Shown here: piece after piece, positions 1-6,645 of the stretch | Position numbering within the stretch: position 1 is the first letter of the stretch | Layout: the number at the start of each line of letters is the position of its first letter | NCBI GenBank assembly: GCA_015066245.1 | Contig: SVOS01000007.1 | Coordinates: forward strand, 1 to 52,517 | Reading direction: 5' to 3' | Length of the DNA stretch: 52,517 nt | From: Oscillospiraceae bacterium | GTDB lineage: Bacteria; Bacillota; Clostridia; Oscillospirales; Acutalibacteraceae | Position numbers and translations under genes: made by a program | The notes under the pieces: model-generated | Databases searched by the model: none | The model's input: the letters and a program-made list of their open reading frames with translations, nothing else | What the model was told of the DNA's origin: nothing

Positions 1-120
1 AGTAATCGCATTACACAGAGAGCGTTACTGGCTTTGCTTAGCCATGGCATAGATGGTAATAATCTTGAGCAAATGCAGGCTTCTCAGAAAGAAATTACAA
101 ATCATTTAATCAACAGATAG
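1..120 (+). CDS. C-terminal end of a phage protein (partial)
   Basis: Frame 1 is open from the window edge to a TAG at 118-120, giving 39 residues that end in NHLINR. The next gene starts 12 nt later behind a strong AGGAGG site, so this is probably the last part of a phage gene upstream of the lysis genes. The fragment is too short to assign a family; a small tail-associated or hypothetical protein is possible. Confidence 0.5.
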   Translation, partial: SNRITQRALLALLSHGIDGNNLEQMQASQKEITNHLINR

Positions 121-132
121 GAGGTATAAACA

Positions 133-1071
133 ATGTCAAAAATTAAATGTATAGATGTTTCTGAACACCAGGGAAATATCGATTGGGCAAAGGTGAAAGC
201 TTCGGGTGTGGATTATGCAATTCTCAGAGCGGGTTTCGGCAGAACGGCGGTAAATCAGACCGACAAGACCTTCGAGCGGAATTATAAGAACGCAAAGAAG
301 GCAGGAGTTAAGCTTGGTGTGTACTGGTATTCTTACGCAGACAGTACACAGGATGCCAAGCGTGAAGCTGAGGCGTGTCTTGAGGTGCTGAAGGGTAAAA
401 CACTTGAGCTCCCGGTATTCTTCGATTTAGAGGAAAGCTTTCAGACTGCATACGGCAAGTCGATGCTCACTAACATGGCAAAGATGTTCTGTGAAACTAT
501 CAGAGCTGGCGGTTATACTCCCGGTGTTTATGCGAACCTCACCTGGTTTACAGATTATTTAGACTACAACAGTCTTAAGAGAGCTTATCCCATCTGGCTT
601 GCACAGTATCACACAAAAGCTCAGCTCGATTGTGATATCTGGCAGTATAGCTCAAAGGGTACTGTGCCGGGTGTTTCGGGCAGTGTAGATATGAACATTA
701 TCTACAACGAAAAGTTGTTAAAAAAAGAAGGTGAAACTATGGCAAACTTCGAAGTTGCCGGTGTGCAGGCACTGCTCAGACAGGCTTATGCTCAGGGTAT
801 CGTTAAAACCTTTGTAAAGCCTATCGACAACAAGCTCGGCAAGCTCACCAAAACTGCAATACTTGAGGCTAAGGAGTACCTGGGAGTGAAGAATCCTGAT
901 ACTTCGCTTAGTGTAAGCTTTATTGCAGACCTTGAGCATGCGGTCAACGTGATGCGTGTTGCTAAAGAAAATGCATTAAAAGAAAAAGCCGTCGGTGATA
1001 TCAACGGCGACGGCAAAGTGAACGTTAAAGATGTATCAACCCTGCAGAAGAAACTTGCAGGCAAAGAATAA
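133..1071 (+). CDS. GH25 lysozyme-type phage endolysin with dockerin-like C-terminus
   Basis: Muramidase cutting peptidoglycan at the end of the phage cycle. Residues 1-195 form a glycosyl hydrolase 25 domain: the start IDVSEHQGNIDW carries Asp8, and PVFFDLEE carries Asp98 and Glu100, the usual acidic pair. A different segment, residues about 203-280, probably binds the wall. Residues 287-312 (DINGDGKVNVKD) look like one type-I dockerin calcium-binding repeat; a full dockerin has two. AGGAGG lies 7 nt before the ATG. There is no signal peptide, which fits release through the holin downstream. An in-frame ATG at 739 has its own Shine-Dalgarno-like GAAGGTGA, so a separate C-terminal product may be made. 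The family call is firm; the role of the dockerin-like tail is not. Confidence 0.93.
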   Translation: MSKIKCIDVSEHQGNIDWAKVKASGVDYAILRAGFGRTAVNQTDKTFERNYKNAKKAGVKLGVYWYSYADSTQDAKREAEACLEVLKGKTLELPVFFDLEESFQTAYGKSMLTNMAKMFCETIRAGGYTPGVYANLTWFTDYLDYNSLKRAYPIWLAQYHTKAQLDCDIWQYSSKGTVPGVSGSVDMNIIYNEKLLKKEGETMANFEVAGVQALLRQAYAQGIVKTFVKPIDNKLGKLTKTAILEAKEYLGVKNPDTSLSVSFIADLEHAVNVMRVAKENALKEKAVGDINGDGKVNVKDVSTLQKKLAGKE

Positions 1072-1083
1072 GGAGGATCTATT

Positions 1084-1611
1084 TTGAAATTTATAAAAGC
1101 TTTTGAGCTTATAAAAAAAGGTGCTAAGATTAAGCTCCCTTCTTGGGGTGGCTATTGGTTTTGGGACGAGGTTAAGCAGACGATTATTATGCATACCAAA
1201 GATGGTGAGGAACTCGATATCAGAGATACAAGCTGCGTTGAATACACGTTGGGAAACATCGTATCGGATGAGTGGATTGTTGCTGACTCTGAGAATTGTC
1301 CTCAGCTTGGTGGTAAGGCTTACTTCTCTTTCAGTGAGGCGGTCAGATACCTCAAGAGAGGTTTGAAGGTCGCTCGCAGGGGTTGGAACGGCAAGGGTAT
1401 GTATATCTGGTTGCTTCCCGAAACAGTAGTAAAAAAAGAATGGTGCCGCGACGAGAGACTTATTGAGTGTATGGGAGAAGGCGATGAGATTCTTTGTCTC
1501 GGTTCGATCAGAATGTATACTCGTGACAGCTCAGGCAGAAATGCTGTGCTTTCCGGTTGGCTTGCGAGTCAGAGTGACATCCTCTCTGAAGACTGGTACA
1601 TTGTAGATTAA
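1084..1611 (+). CDS. Tad2-like (DUF2829) phage protein, two domains
   Basis: 175 residues forming two related units. Residues 82-175 match the DUF2829 pattern well: FSEAVRYLKRGLKVARRGWNGKGMYIWL near the start and GWLASQSDILSEDWYIVD at the end. Residues 1-67 are a shorter, diverged copy (FIKAFELIKKGAKIKLPSWGG, then SDEWIVAD). DUF2829 includes Tad2, a phage protein that sequesters the cyclic-ADP-ribose-type signal of Thoeris defence; many DUF2829 proteins have no tested role. Start is TTG at 1084, chosen because AGGAGG overlaps the previous stop codon with 7-nt spacing. It lies between endolysin and holin, a place where phages carry accessory genes. The family is fairly sure; anti-Thoeris activity is inference. 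Confidence 0.8.
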   Translation: MKFIKAFELIKKGAKIKLPSWGGYWFWDEVKQTIIMHTKDGEELDIRDTSCVEYTLGNIVSDEWIVADSENCPQLGGKAYFSFSEAVRYLKRGLKVARRGWNGKGMYIWLLPETVVKKEWCRDERLIECMGEGDEILCLGSIRMYTRDSSGRNAVLSGWLASQSDILSEDWYIVD

Positions 1612-1624
1612 GGAGGTACATATC

Positions 1625-1930
1625 ATGAACAAAAGTACAATTCTCAGACTAATTGCACTGAGCCTTTCGATTATCAATCTGATATTCGGAATTTTCGGTT
1701 GGAACCCCATTCCTATGGATGGTACAGCAGAGGCTCTGTATGATTTCGGCTCAATTGTCGCAGTAGCCGGAACGTCCATCTGGAATATGTGGAAGAACAA
1801 CAATTTCACAGCTGCGGCAAAACTTGTGCAGAAAATTTTGGATGCAATCAAAAAAGGAAAATTATCAGTTGATAAAGTGAAAAAATGGCTTGATGATGTT
1901 CTGGGTGAAGAAATCGAAAAGCTGGAATGA
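1625..1930 (+). CDS. SPP1-type phage holin
   Basis: 101-residue membrane protein with one hydrophobic segment at residues 5-25, a second at about 36-52, then a charged amphipathic tail. The WNMWKNNNFT segment followed by helix AAKLVQKILDAIKKG is typical of the SPP1 holin family, which makes membrane lesions that release the endolysin. GGAGG lies 8 nt before the ATG. It follows the Tad2-like gene by 13 nt, so endolysin, Tad2-like protein and holin form one lysis operon, closed by the hairpin at 2017-2069. Confidence 0.85.
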   Translation: MNKSTILRLIALSLSIINLIFGIFGWNPIPMDGTAEALYDFGSIVAVAGTSIWNMWKNNNFTAAAKLVQKILDAIKKGKLSVDKVKKWLDDVLGEEIEKLE

Positions 1931-2016
1931 CGTGTGATATTTCGTGTGATATTGTTTTCAAAAACATTAAAAATCATTATCATATTTTAAATTTATATTT
2001 AATATCTTAAACATAA

Positions 2017-2069
2017 AAAACGTAGTGTTTATGCGGATTGTAATAAATTCCGCTTAAACACTACGTTTT
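2017..2069. terminator. Bidirectional terminator between holin and tRNA-Leu
   Basis: A long inverted repeat pairs 2017-2037 with 2049-2069, with one mismatch and an 11-nt loop. It has A-rich sequence on the left and T-rich on the right, so it can stop transcription from both the lysis operon (+) and the tRNA (-). Confidence 0.8.
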
Positions 2070-2075
2070 CTGTTT

Positions 2076-2160
2076 TGGTGCGAGTGACGGGACTTGAACC
2101 CGTACGCGTCTCCACACACGCCCCTCAAACGTGCCTGTCTGCCTATTCCAGCACACTCGC
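2076..2160 (-). tRNA. tRNA-Leu (anticodon GAG)
   Basis: On the minus strand the acceptor arms GCGAGTG and CACTCGC pair, the discriminator is A and CCA is encoded (complement of 2076-2078). The anticodon loop TTGAGGG gives GAG, which reads CUC/CUU codons. A long variable arm fits a class II leucine tRNA, total 85 nt. Its 3' end faces the prophage lysis genes, so it is a likely phage attachment site. It also reads the probable specifier codon of the T-box at 47043-47318. Confidence 0.95.
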
Positions 2161-2175
2161 ATTTGCGACTATTGA

Positions 2176-2204
2176 ATTATAGCACTTGGGGGTATAAATG
2201 TCAA
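2176..2204 (-). promoter_or_regulatory. Promoter of tRNA-Leu
   Basis: Minus-strand TTGACA (complement of 2199-2204), 17-nt spacer, TATAAT (complement of 2176-2181): a perfect vegetative promoter 16 nt upstream of the tRNA 5' end. Confidence 0.85.
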
Positions 2205-2293
2205 GCATTATTTTCGAAAAATTACATATTTTTTTATTATATTAAATTTAAGGTATATCTTTGGCGATTTTACTCATTCTCGTCAATTTTCGG

Positions 2294-2322
2294 TTGCTTT
2301 ATCCCGAGGGATAGTTTATAAT
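2294..2322 (+). promoter_or_regulatory. Promoter of tRNA-Arg
   Basis: TTGCTT at 2294-2299, 17-nt spacer, TATAAT at 2317-2322; the tRNA starts 22 nt downstream. Confidence 0.7.
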
Positions 2323-2343
2323 GTTCTGGTAATTAAATAATTT

Positions 2344-2420
2344 CCGCCCGTGGCGCAGTTGGATAACGCAGCAGATTCCGATTCTGAAGAACGGGGGTTC
2401 GAATCCCTTCGGGCGGACCA
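2344..2420 (+). tRNA. tRNA-Arg (anticodon CCG)
   Basis: Acceptor arms CCGCCCG and CGGGCGG pair, with discriminator A and encoded CCA at 2418-2420. The T loop is TTCGAAT. The anticodon loop TTCCGAT gives CCG, reading CGG codons. Pieces of its 3' end recur downstream at 2464 (inverted) and 2585 (direct). Confidence 0.93.
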
Positions 2421-2424
2421 GAAA

Positions 2425-2456
2425 AAGCATCACCAAGGGTGGTGCTTGATTTTTTA
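2425..2456 (+). terminator. Terminator after tRNA-Arg
   Basis: Stem 2425-2434 with 2438-2447 (AAGCATCACC / GGTGGTGCTT), then a T-rich run. A near copy occurs at 3434-3463. Confidence 0.75.
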
Positions 2457-2463
2457 TAGAATA

Positions 2464-2600
2464 CACGAAGGGATTCGAACCCTGAGAGGGTGAGGAGCGT
2501 CAAAAAACAGTTCTGTGAACTGTTTTTAGCTGCGAAGTCCGCAGTAGCTGTGCTACAAGGACGGTTGACACAATGTGGCAACATCCCTTCGGGCGGGCCA
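2464..2600. repeat. tRNA-Arg-derived inverted-repeat element
   Basis: The left end (from 2464) is the reverse complement of the tRNA-Arg T-arm and acceptor (cgaagggattcgaaccc). The right end (2584-2600) is a forward copy of the acceptor end (atcccttcgggcgggcca). Inside are two compact hairpins: one at about 2498-2527 (CAGTTC..GAACTG) and one around 2530-2548 (GCTGCG..CGCAGTAGC). No convincing gene lies inside; antisense reading frames here are tRNA shadows. It may be a small mobile or RNA element grown from a tRNA end. Confidence 0.5.
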
Positions 2601-2601
2601 A

Positions 2602-2643
2602 AAAAGAAGTGACTTTTGTTTACCAAAAGTTACTTCTTTTTTT
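2602..2643. terminator. Terminator-like hairpin
   Basis: 2602-2617 pairs with 2625-2640 (AAAAGAAGTGACTTTT and its complement, one wobble), followed by more T. It closes the tRNA-derived element. Confidence 0.7.
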
Positions 2644-2646
2644 ATT

Positions 2647-2792
2647 CAAGCCGCAGGCTTGGCATATCATCACGCGTCAGCGTGTATATCATCAGCCGGA
2701 GGCTGTATTAACTGCAGCTTGATGAGATGCAATGCTTCGCATTGATGATATACCGCAGACAAGCTGCGGATGATATACAAGGCTTTGCATTG
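2647..2792. repeat. Array of short hairpins with TGATGATATA-like spacers (array A)
   Basis: Successive small palindromes: 2647-2661 (CAAGCC gca GGCTTG), 2671-2684, 2693-2705 (CAGCC gga GGCTG), 2731-2743 (AATGC ttc GCATT), 2753-2769 (CCGCAG..CTGCGG) and 2778-2792. Spacers resemble TATATCATCA or its complement. Stems differ in sequence, so this is a structural rather than an exact repeat. The layout matches array B at 18675-18880: after a tRNA and terminator, directly before an orphan gene. It is not a CRISPR array. Confidence 0.65.
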
Positions 2793-2818
2793 ATTGCTTT
2801 ATAGAATTATGGTATAAT
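2790..2818 (+). promoter_or_regulatory. Promoter of the orphan gene at 2885
   Basis: TTGATT at 2790-2795, 17-nt spacer, TATAAT at 2813-2818. The -35 box overlaps the last hairpin of the array, so the array end supplies part of the promoter. Confidence 0.65.
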
Positions 2819-2884
2819 CTATTTAACAAACTTGAATTTGACGAAAATCTATCACGGGAATAAAAGAAGGAGTTTTGGGACTAT

Positions 2885-3340
2885 ATGTGGAATGAAATAA
2901 AAAATGAATTTGATATCGAAAATTTGATGAAAGAATATAGCCGCTTTCACGATAGCTGTATAGTATCAATAAACTATCATAGCGGAGCATTTGTTAATGA
3001 TAAGGGTGCTATGGCAAATGGCGAATTGCTTGAGCACAGCATTGAAATGGTATTACATAGTCAGTGTAATAAACCTATTGAACTGCGTTTTACAGGAGTA
3101 AGAAAATGTAATATTGTTGGCTGGGAGGATAATTATTTCTGCGACATTTTTGGTGCATATTTAAATTTTCATAGCGACCTGCTTGGTGAAACTCGTGATG
3201 ACAAGCTGATAGTATGGGCGGATTGGGATGGTTTTAATCCTATAAATTATACGGAAGAAAAACTGATTTCCACTAACGGAACATACAGTACTTATGTAAT
3301 TGCCGAAAAACTGTTTTGGAGAACAATGACGGAGGACTGA
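2885..3340 (+). CDS. Hypothetical protein, possibly immunity-like
   Basis: 151 residues, acidic, soluble, no signal peptide or membrane segment. Visible features are YSRFHDSCIVSINYHSGA near residues 18-35, a central beta-rich stretch (IELRFTGVRKCNIVGWEDN) and WADWDGFNPINY near 117-128. I do not recognise the family with certainty. The small size, acidity and FHD motif resemble polymorphic-toxin immunity proteins, but no toxin gene is adjacent. AAGGAG lies about 11 nt before the ATG. It stands alone behind hairpin array A and lies inside a block flanked by copies of the tRNA-Arg terminator, which suggests an accessory insert. Confidence 0.6.
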   Translation: MWNEIKNEFDIENLMKEYSRFHDSCIVSINYHSGAFVNDKGAMANGELLEHSIEMVLHSQCNKPIELRFTGVRKCNIVGWEDNYFCDIFGAYLNFHSDLLGETRDDKLIVWADWDGFNPINYTEEKLISTNGTYSTYVIAEKLFWRTMTED

Positions 3341-3433
3341 TACAGAAAGACAAATTCCAATTTATCGAATAGAGTAGTTATACTACTTTTACTTACTTTT
3401 ACCTTGGTTCTGCTCCGTTTGGTTACTCTTTGG

Positions 3434-3463
3434 CAGAAAAAGCATCACCAATAGGTGGTGCTT
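3434..3463 (+). repeat. Second copy of the tRNA-Arg terminator
   Basis: The stretch cagaaaaagcatcacca followed by ggtggtgctt nearly repeats 2419-2447; only the loop differs. It can fold as a terminator for the gene at 2885. With the first copy it brackets about 1 kb containing array A and the orphan gene. Confidence 0.6.
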
Positions 3464-3522
3464 TATATATATGTCGGAGTTTATTCTGTTTTGAATGCTT
3501 GTTTATTCTAATGTAATATAAA

Positions 3523-4404
3523 ATGAATATGTCAACTGTAACTCCGCCTACTAAAGACAGCCTTTTGAGCTATGAGCGAAATTTATTTGAAGTCCGCGAA
3601 AAGCTTGGTGAATTCAAAACAGATATTAAGAACAAATACATAGCTCTCATAAATAATTACCTTGAGAAGTTTGATAATTTGTTCAAGCAAATCGGTTTGC
3701 TGAAAAAAGCAGAGACCAGACAAGAGGCTGCTCAGGATAAGGCACTCAAGCACGTTAAGGCTATTGCTCCTGTTACTTGCGGTTATGATGAAATAGACAA
3801 GGCAACCGAGTCTCTCAATGCCTTATTGCCTGAAATCGGAATCGAGCTGGAGCAGGCTTTTGCTGCTACTCAGTATCTTCAGCAGCAGGAAAATCGAAAC
3901 AATACGGTTGATGGAGTGGTAATGTCATCCCGAGATGAAACTGCCCTTGCAAAATCTGAACTGCCTCAGATACAGAACATTATGAGTATGGTGGTACCGC
4001 CAACTAACGAGTCTCTGCTGGATTATGAGAGGAACTTGCTGGGTATTAAGGCGGATATTGACAAATTCATAACTCCCGTAAAGAACAAGTACCTTGGCAT
4101 TGTTCAGAAACACCTCAATGATTTCGATGATAAATTCAGAAGGGTGTCGCTTTTAAAGGTTTGTGCTACACGAGAAGAAGCAGGTGCTGAGAGAGCCCTG
4201 AAGTTTGTAAAATCAAAGACCTATAATATTGTTGATGATGTTGAAAGGGCTCGCAACGAACTTAAGGAGTTGCTCCCGAATCTCGGTATTACATTAGAAC
4301 AGGCTACCGCTGCAACAACTCATCTGACAAATGTTGAGAATAAGCTCAACGGTGTTTCGACAGGCTCAAAATTCGGAGACTTTATGAATCGCTTCAAAAA
4401 ATAA
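3523..4404 (+). CDS. Hypothetical helical protein with internal duplication
   Basis: 293 residues with two clearly related halves: residues 8-124 (PPTKDSLLSYERNL .. LNALLPEIGIELEQA) and 159-273 (PPTNESLLDYERNL .. LKELLPNLGITLEQA), joined by a polar linker. Both halves look mainly alpha-helical, with heptad-like hydrophobic spacing. There is no signal peptide or membrane segment. I recognise no family. No good Shine-Dalgarno site precedes either in-frame ATG (3523 or 3529), which is unusual here and may mean weak or leaderless translation. The next gene follows 51 nt downstream. Confidence 0.7.
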   Translation: MNMSTVTPPTKDSLLSYERNLFEVREKLGEFKTDIKNKYIALINNYLEKFDNLFKQIGLLKKAETRQEAAQDKALKHVKAIAPVTCGYDEIDKATESLNALLPEIGIELEQAFAATQYLQQQENRNNTVDGVVMSSRDETALAKSELPQIQNIMSMVVPPTNESLLDYERNLLGIKADIDKFITPVKNKYLGIVQKHLNDFDDKFRRVSLLKVCATREEAGAERALKFVKSKTYNIVDDVERARNELKELLPNLGITLEQATAATTHLTNVENKLNGVSTGSKFGDFMNRFKK

Positions 4405-4455
4405 CTTGATCCTTAGCCACATAATCTGACTCGGACGCGGAATAATAAGTCTGAG

Positions 4456-4659
4456 GTGATGAAGTTGGATAAGAATAAAAAGAGAGCTGAACCTAAGCCT
4501 CTTGTTTTTGATGACAAGATTCTGCCCATAAAGTCATATCACGCAGTACCCCTTACAAATCAGTTTGAGGTGCCGCCTGTGTTTACTCCTGCAGATAATC
4601 GCAGCGAGAACTACAATATATCAGACGACCTTGACAATATAGACAATCTCAGACGATGA
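4456..4659 (+). CDS. Small hypothetical protein upstream of the sigG cassette
   Basis: Up to 67 residues, polar and charged (DKNKKRAEPKPL at the start, DDLDNIDNLRR at the end), no membrane segment, family unknown. The GTG at 4456 lies inside a GAGGTGAT sequence that is itself a Shine-Dalgarno site, so the real start may be TTG at 4465 (64 residues), which has correct 8-nt spacing. Its last codons lie in the left copy of the 103-bp repeat; the same codons recur as a remnant upstream of sigG, so this gene was probably once directly upstream of sigG. Confidence 0.55.
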   Translation: MMKLDKNKKRAEPKPLVFDDKILPIKSYHAVPLTNQFEVPPVFTPADNRSENYNISDDLDNIDNLRR

Positions 4660-4730
4660 TGAATTAAAGAGAGAACCCTCGTCAATACTAACATAAAAGT
4701 ATTGACGGGGGTTTTTGTGTGCAATACGGT
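4628..4730. repeat. 103-bp direct repeat, left copy
   Basis: Matches 6555-6657 with three differences in 103 positions. It holds the last codons of the 67-residue gene, a sigma-G-like promoter, a terminator hairpin and the first codons of sigG. Here the sigG reading frame decays: GTG CAA TAC GGT continues to a TAA after 11 codons. The two copies bracket the deacetylase and formyltransferase cassette. Confidence 0.9.
4676..4716 (+). terminator. Terminator, left repeat copy
   Basis: Stem 4676-4688 with 4699-4711 (CCCTCGTCAATAC / GTATTGACGGGGG) followed by TTTTT. It ends the small gene's transcript. Confidence 0.8.
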
Positions 4731-4759
4731 GTAGTTATCAGTTCTGTTATGTAAAATAA

Positions 4760-4788
4760 TTGACTTGCATATGATAATGGGTTATAAT
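4760..4788 (+). promoter_or_regulatory. Promoter of the sugar cassette
   Basis: TTGACT at 4760-4765, 17-nt spacer, TATAAT at 4783-4788; the deacetylase ATG is 24 nt downstream. The cassette thus carries its own vegetative promoter. Confidence 0.75.
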
Positions 4789-4812
4789 TTATTATATAGG
4801 AGATGATAAAGT

Positions 4813-5784
4813 ATGAGTAATGTAACCGGCAAATTTATTGTTTCTTTGGATTTTGAGCTTTATTGGGGACTTACTGATTCTGCACCTTTTGATAAATGCA
4901 AGCCGTATATTAAAAAAGGTTGCGAAACAATTCCCAAACTACTTGAATTGTTTATAAAACATAATATCCACGCTACATGGGGCGTAGTTGGTATGTTGTT
5001 TGCTGATAGTAAGGAGGATCTTCAGAAGTATGTGCCTGAAGTGCGTCCTGAGTATGTTAGGAATGCTGTATTTCCTTATGATTATTATGAGACCGCCGAT
5101 TATAGCAAAGATAATAATGTGGCTCATTTCGCTCCTGATTTGATTAATCTCATAATGAAAACTAAAGACCAGGAAATCGGATCACATACTTTTTCTCATT
5201 ATTATTGCAAAGAATTAGGACATAGCATTAATACTTTTGAACATGATATAAAGGCAGCGAGAAAGATTGCAAAAGATAAGTTCGGGTTTGATTTGACATC
5301 AATAATATTTCCTCGTAACTATGTTAATAAAGAGTATTTCGAATGTTTGAAACAGAACGGTTTTAAAGTATTAAGAGGAAATCCTGAGGGTTATGCGTAT
5401 AATCGCGGTACAATGTTGGCAAGAATACTTCGTATGCTGGATACATATTTTAATGTTTTGGGTGATAAAACTTACGATGAAAAAACATGCTTGCAAGATG
5501 GCTATGTCGATATAAAAGCAAGTATATTTTTCAGAAAATATAATCATAAACTGCGTTTTTTTGAACCACTAAAAATGCGTTGCATAAAAAGACAAATGAC
5601 AAGAGCTGCCAAAAAAGGTCGCGTTTTTCATCTTTGGTGGCATCCGCATAATATGGGACATAATCCTGAGATTTTTTTGAATCAGATTGAAGAATTATTA
5701 GGTCATTTCGATAGCCTCAAAAAGAAGTACGGCTTCGAAAGTTTATCTATGGGAGAGCTTGCGGAGGAAGTTTTAAATGGCTAA
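4813..5784 (+). CDS. Polysaccharide deacetylase-family protein (NodB homology)
   Basis: 323 residues. The motifs of the NodB/CE4 fold are in order: SLDFELYWG (Asp13, Glu15), EIGSHTFSH (His125 and His129 as metal ligands), FPRNYV near 167 and LWWHPHNMG (His277, His279) near the C-terminus. Such enzymes remove acetyl or other acyl groups from N-acyl sugars using a divalent metal. There is no signal peptide, so it probably acts in the cytoplasm on a nucleotide- or lipid-linked sugar. It overlaps the formyltransferase gene by 8 nt; together they could swap an N-acetyl for an N-formyl group on a surface sugar. That joint role is inference. A/T-rich codon use suggests acquisition. Confidence 0.82.
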   Translation: MSNVTGKFIVSLDFELYWGLTDSAPFDKCKPYIKKGCETIPKLLELFIKHNIHATWGVVGMLFADSKEDLQKYVPEVRPEYVRNAVFPYDYYETADYSKDNNVAHFAPDLINLIMKTKDQEIGSHTFSHYYCKELGHSINTFEHDIKAARKIAKDKFGFDLTSIIFPRNYVNKEYFECLKQNGFKVLRGNPEGYAYNRGTMLARILRMLDTYFNVLGDKTYDEKTCLQDGYVDIKASIFFRKYNHKLRFFEPLKMRCIKRQMTRAAKKGRVFHLWWHPHNMGHNPEIFLNQIEELLGHFDSLKKKYGFESLSMGELAEEVLNG

Positions 5785-6550
5785 AATAGTTATGTTGTGT
5801 AAAGGTGGCGAGTCTACTGCTATTGTTTATGATGCTTTGAGCAAGCATTATGATATTTCACAAGTAATATTGGAAGGTAGTGACCCTACATCAGTCTTTT
5901 TGAAAAAAAGGATTAAACGATTAGGTTTTTTCAGAGTAGCAGGACAGGTTGCTTTTTCGGTGCTGATTGCACCAATTTTAAGAAAAACTTCAAAAAAGCG
6001 TAAAGAAGAGATACTCGATAGTTATGGCTATTCAGCTGATGTTGAAAAATTCATGGAGAGAGCCAAACCATTTAGAGTTGATTCTGTTAACAGTCAAAAG
6101 TGTATAGAGAAGCTTAAGGAAGTTGATCCAGATGTTATAGTGGTTCAGGGTACAAGGATTATTTCCAAAGAGGTACTTGAATGCGTGGACGCTAAATTTA
6201 TCAATATGCACACAGGAATAACTCCTAAATACAGGGGTTGTCACGGTGCCTATTGGGCATACTATAATAATGATCCGGAAAACGCAGGTGTTACAGTTCA
6301 TCTTGTAGATACAGGCATTGATACCGGCGGAATATTGTATCAGTCATGCATATCAACAACAGACGAAGATAATTTTACAACATATCCGTTGTTGCAGGCT
6401 TGCGTAGGTGTTGAAGATGAGATAAAGGCTATTAATGATGTTTTAAGTAACAACATTAAAGTTAAAAGTAACAATTTGCCTTCCTCTATATATTCTCATC
6501 CAACATTCTTCCAGTATTTGTTCAAACGAATAAAAAACAAAGTTAAATAA
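5777..6550 (+). CDS. Formyltransferase-family protein (sugar N-formyltransferase-like)
   Basis: 257 residues with the formyl_trans_N core: FINMHTGITPKYRGCHGAYW (Asn143 and His145) and VDTGIDTGG (Asp178/Asp182), the Asn-His-Asp set used with 10-formyl-tetrahydrofolate. It is shorter than methionyl-tRNA formyltransferase and lacks its C-terminal domain. Like known sugar N-formyltransferases, it sits beside a sugar-modifying gene. It begins 8 nt inside the deacetylase gene, so translation is coupled. Substrate is unknown; an amino-sugar of a surface glycan is the best guess. The C-terminus is basic (FKRIKNKVK). Confidence 0.8.
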   Translation: MAKIVMLCKGGESTAIVYDALSKHYDISQVILEGSDPTSVFLKKRIKRLGFFRVAGQVAFSVLIAPILRKTSKKRKEEILDSYGYSADVEKFMERAKPFRVDSVNSQKCIEKLKEVDPDVIVVQGTRIISKEVLECVDAKFINMHTGITPKYRGCHGAYWAYYNNDPENAGVTVHLVDTGIDTGGILYQSCISTTDEDNFTTYPLLQACVGVEDEIKAINDVLSNNIKVKSNNLPSSIYSHPTFFQYLFKRIKNKVK

Positions 6551-6586
6551 TATAACCTTAACAATATAGACAATCTCAGACGATGA

Positions 6587-6617
6587 TGAATTAAAGAGAG
6601 AGCCCTCGTCAATACTA
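6587..6617 (+). promoter_or_regulatory. Sigma-G/F-type promoter of sigG
   Basis: TGAATT at 6587-6592, 18-nt spacer, AATACTA at 6611-6617. This resembles the forespore consensus (TGAATA, 17-18 nt, CATACTA). Transcription would start near 6624, inside the terminator hairpin, so the sigG message would lack the hairpin's left arm and escape termination. The same boxes occur at 4660-4690 in the left copy. Confidence 0.5.
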
Positions 6618-6643
6618 ACATAAAAGTATTGACGGGGGTTTTT
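6603..6643 (+). terminator. Terminator directly in front of sigG
   Basis: Stem 6603-6615 with 6626-6638, then TTTTT. It ends two bases before the sigG GTG and would stop read-through from the sugar cassette. Confidence 0.75.
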
Positions 6644-6645
6644 GT

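Noticed and set aside
2333..2626. Minus-strand open frame across tRNA-Arg and the tRNA-derived element
   Set aside because: Its translation contains the tRNA-shadow pattern PEGIRTPVLQNRNLLRYPTAP, known from frames antisense to tRNA genes; it is not a protein.
2647..2792. CRISPR array
   Set aside because: Palindromes vary in sequence, spacers are about 7-25 nt and alike, and no cas genes are present.
4717..4760. Functional second sigG start in the left repeat
   Set aside because: The frame diverges after four codons and ends at a TAA after 11 codons.
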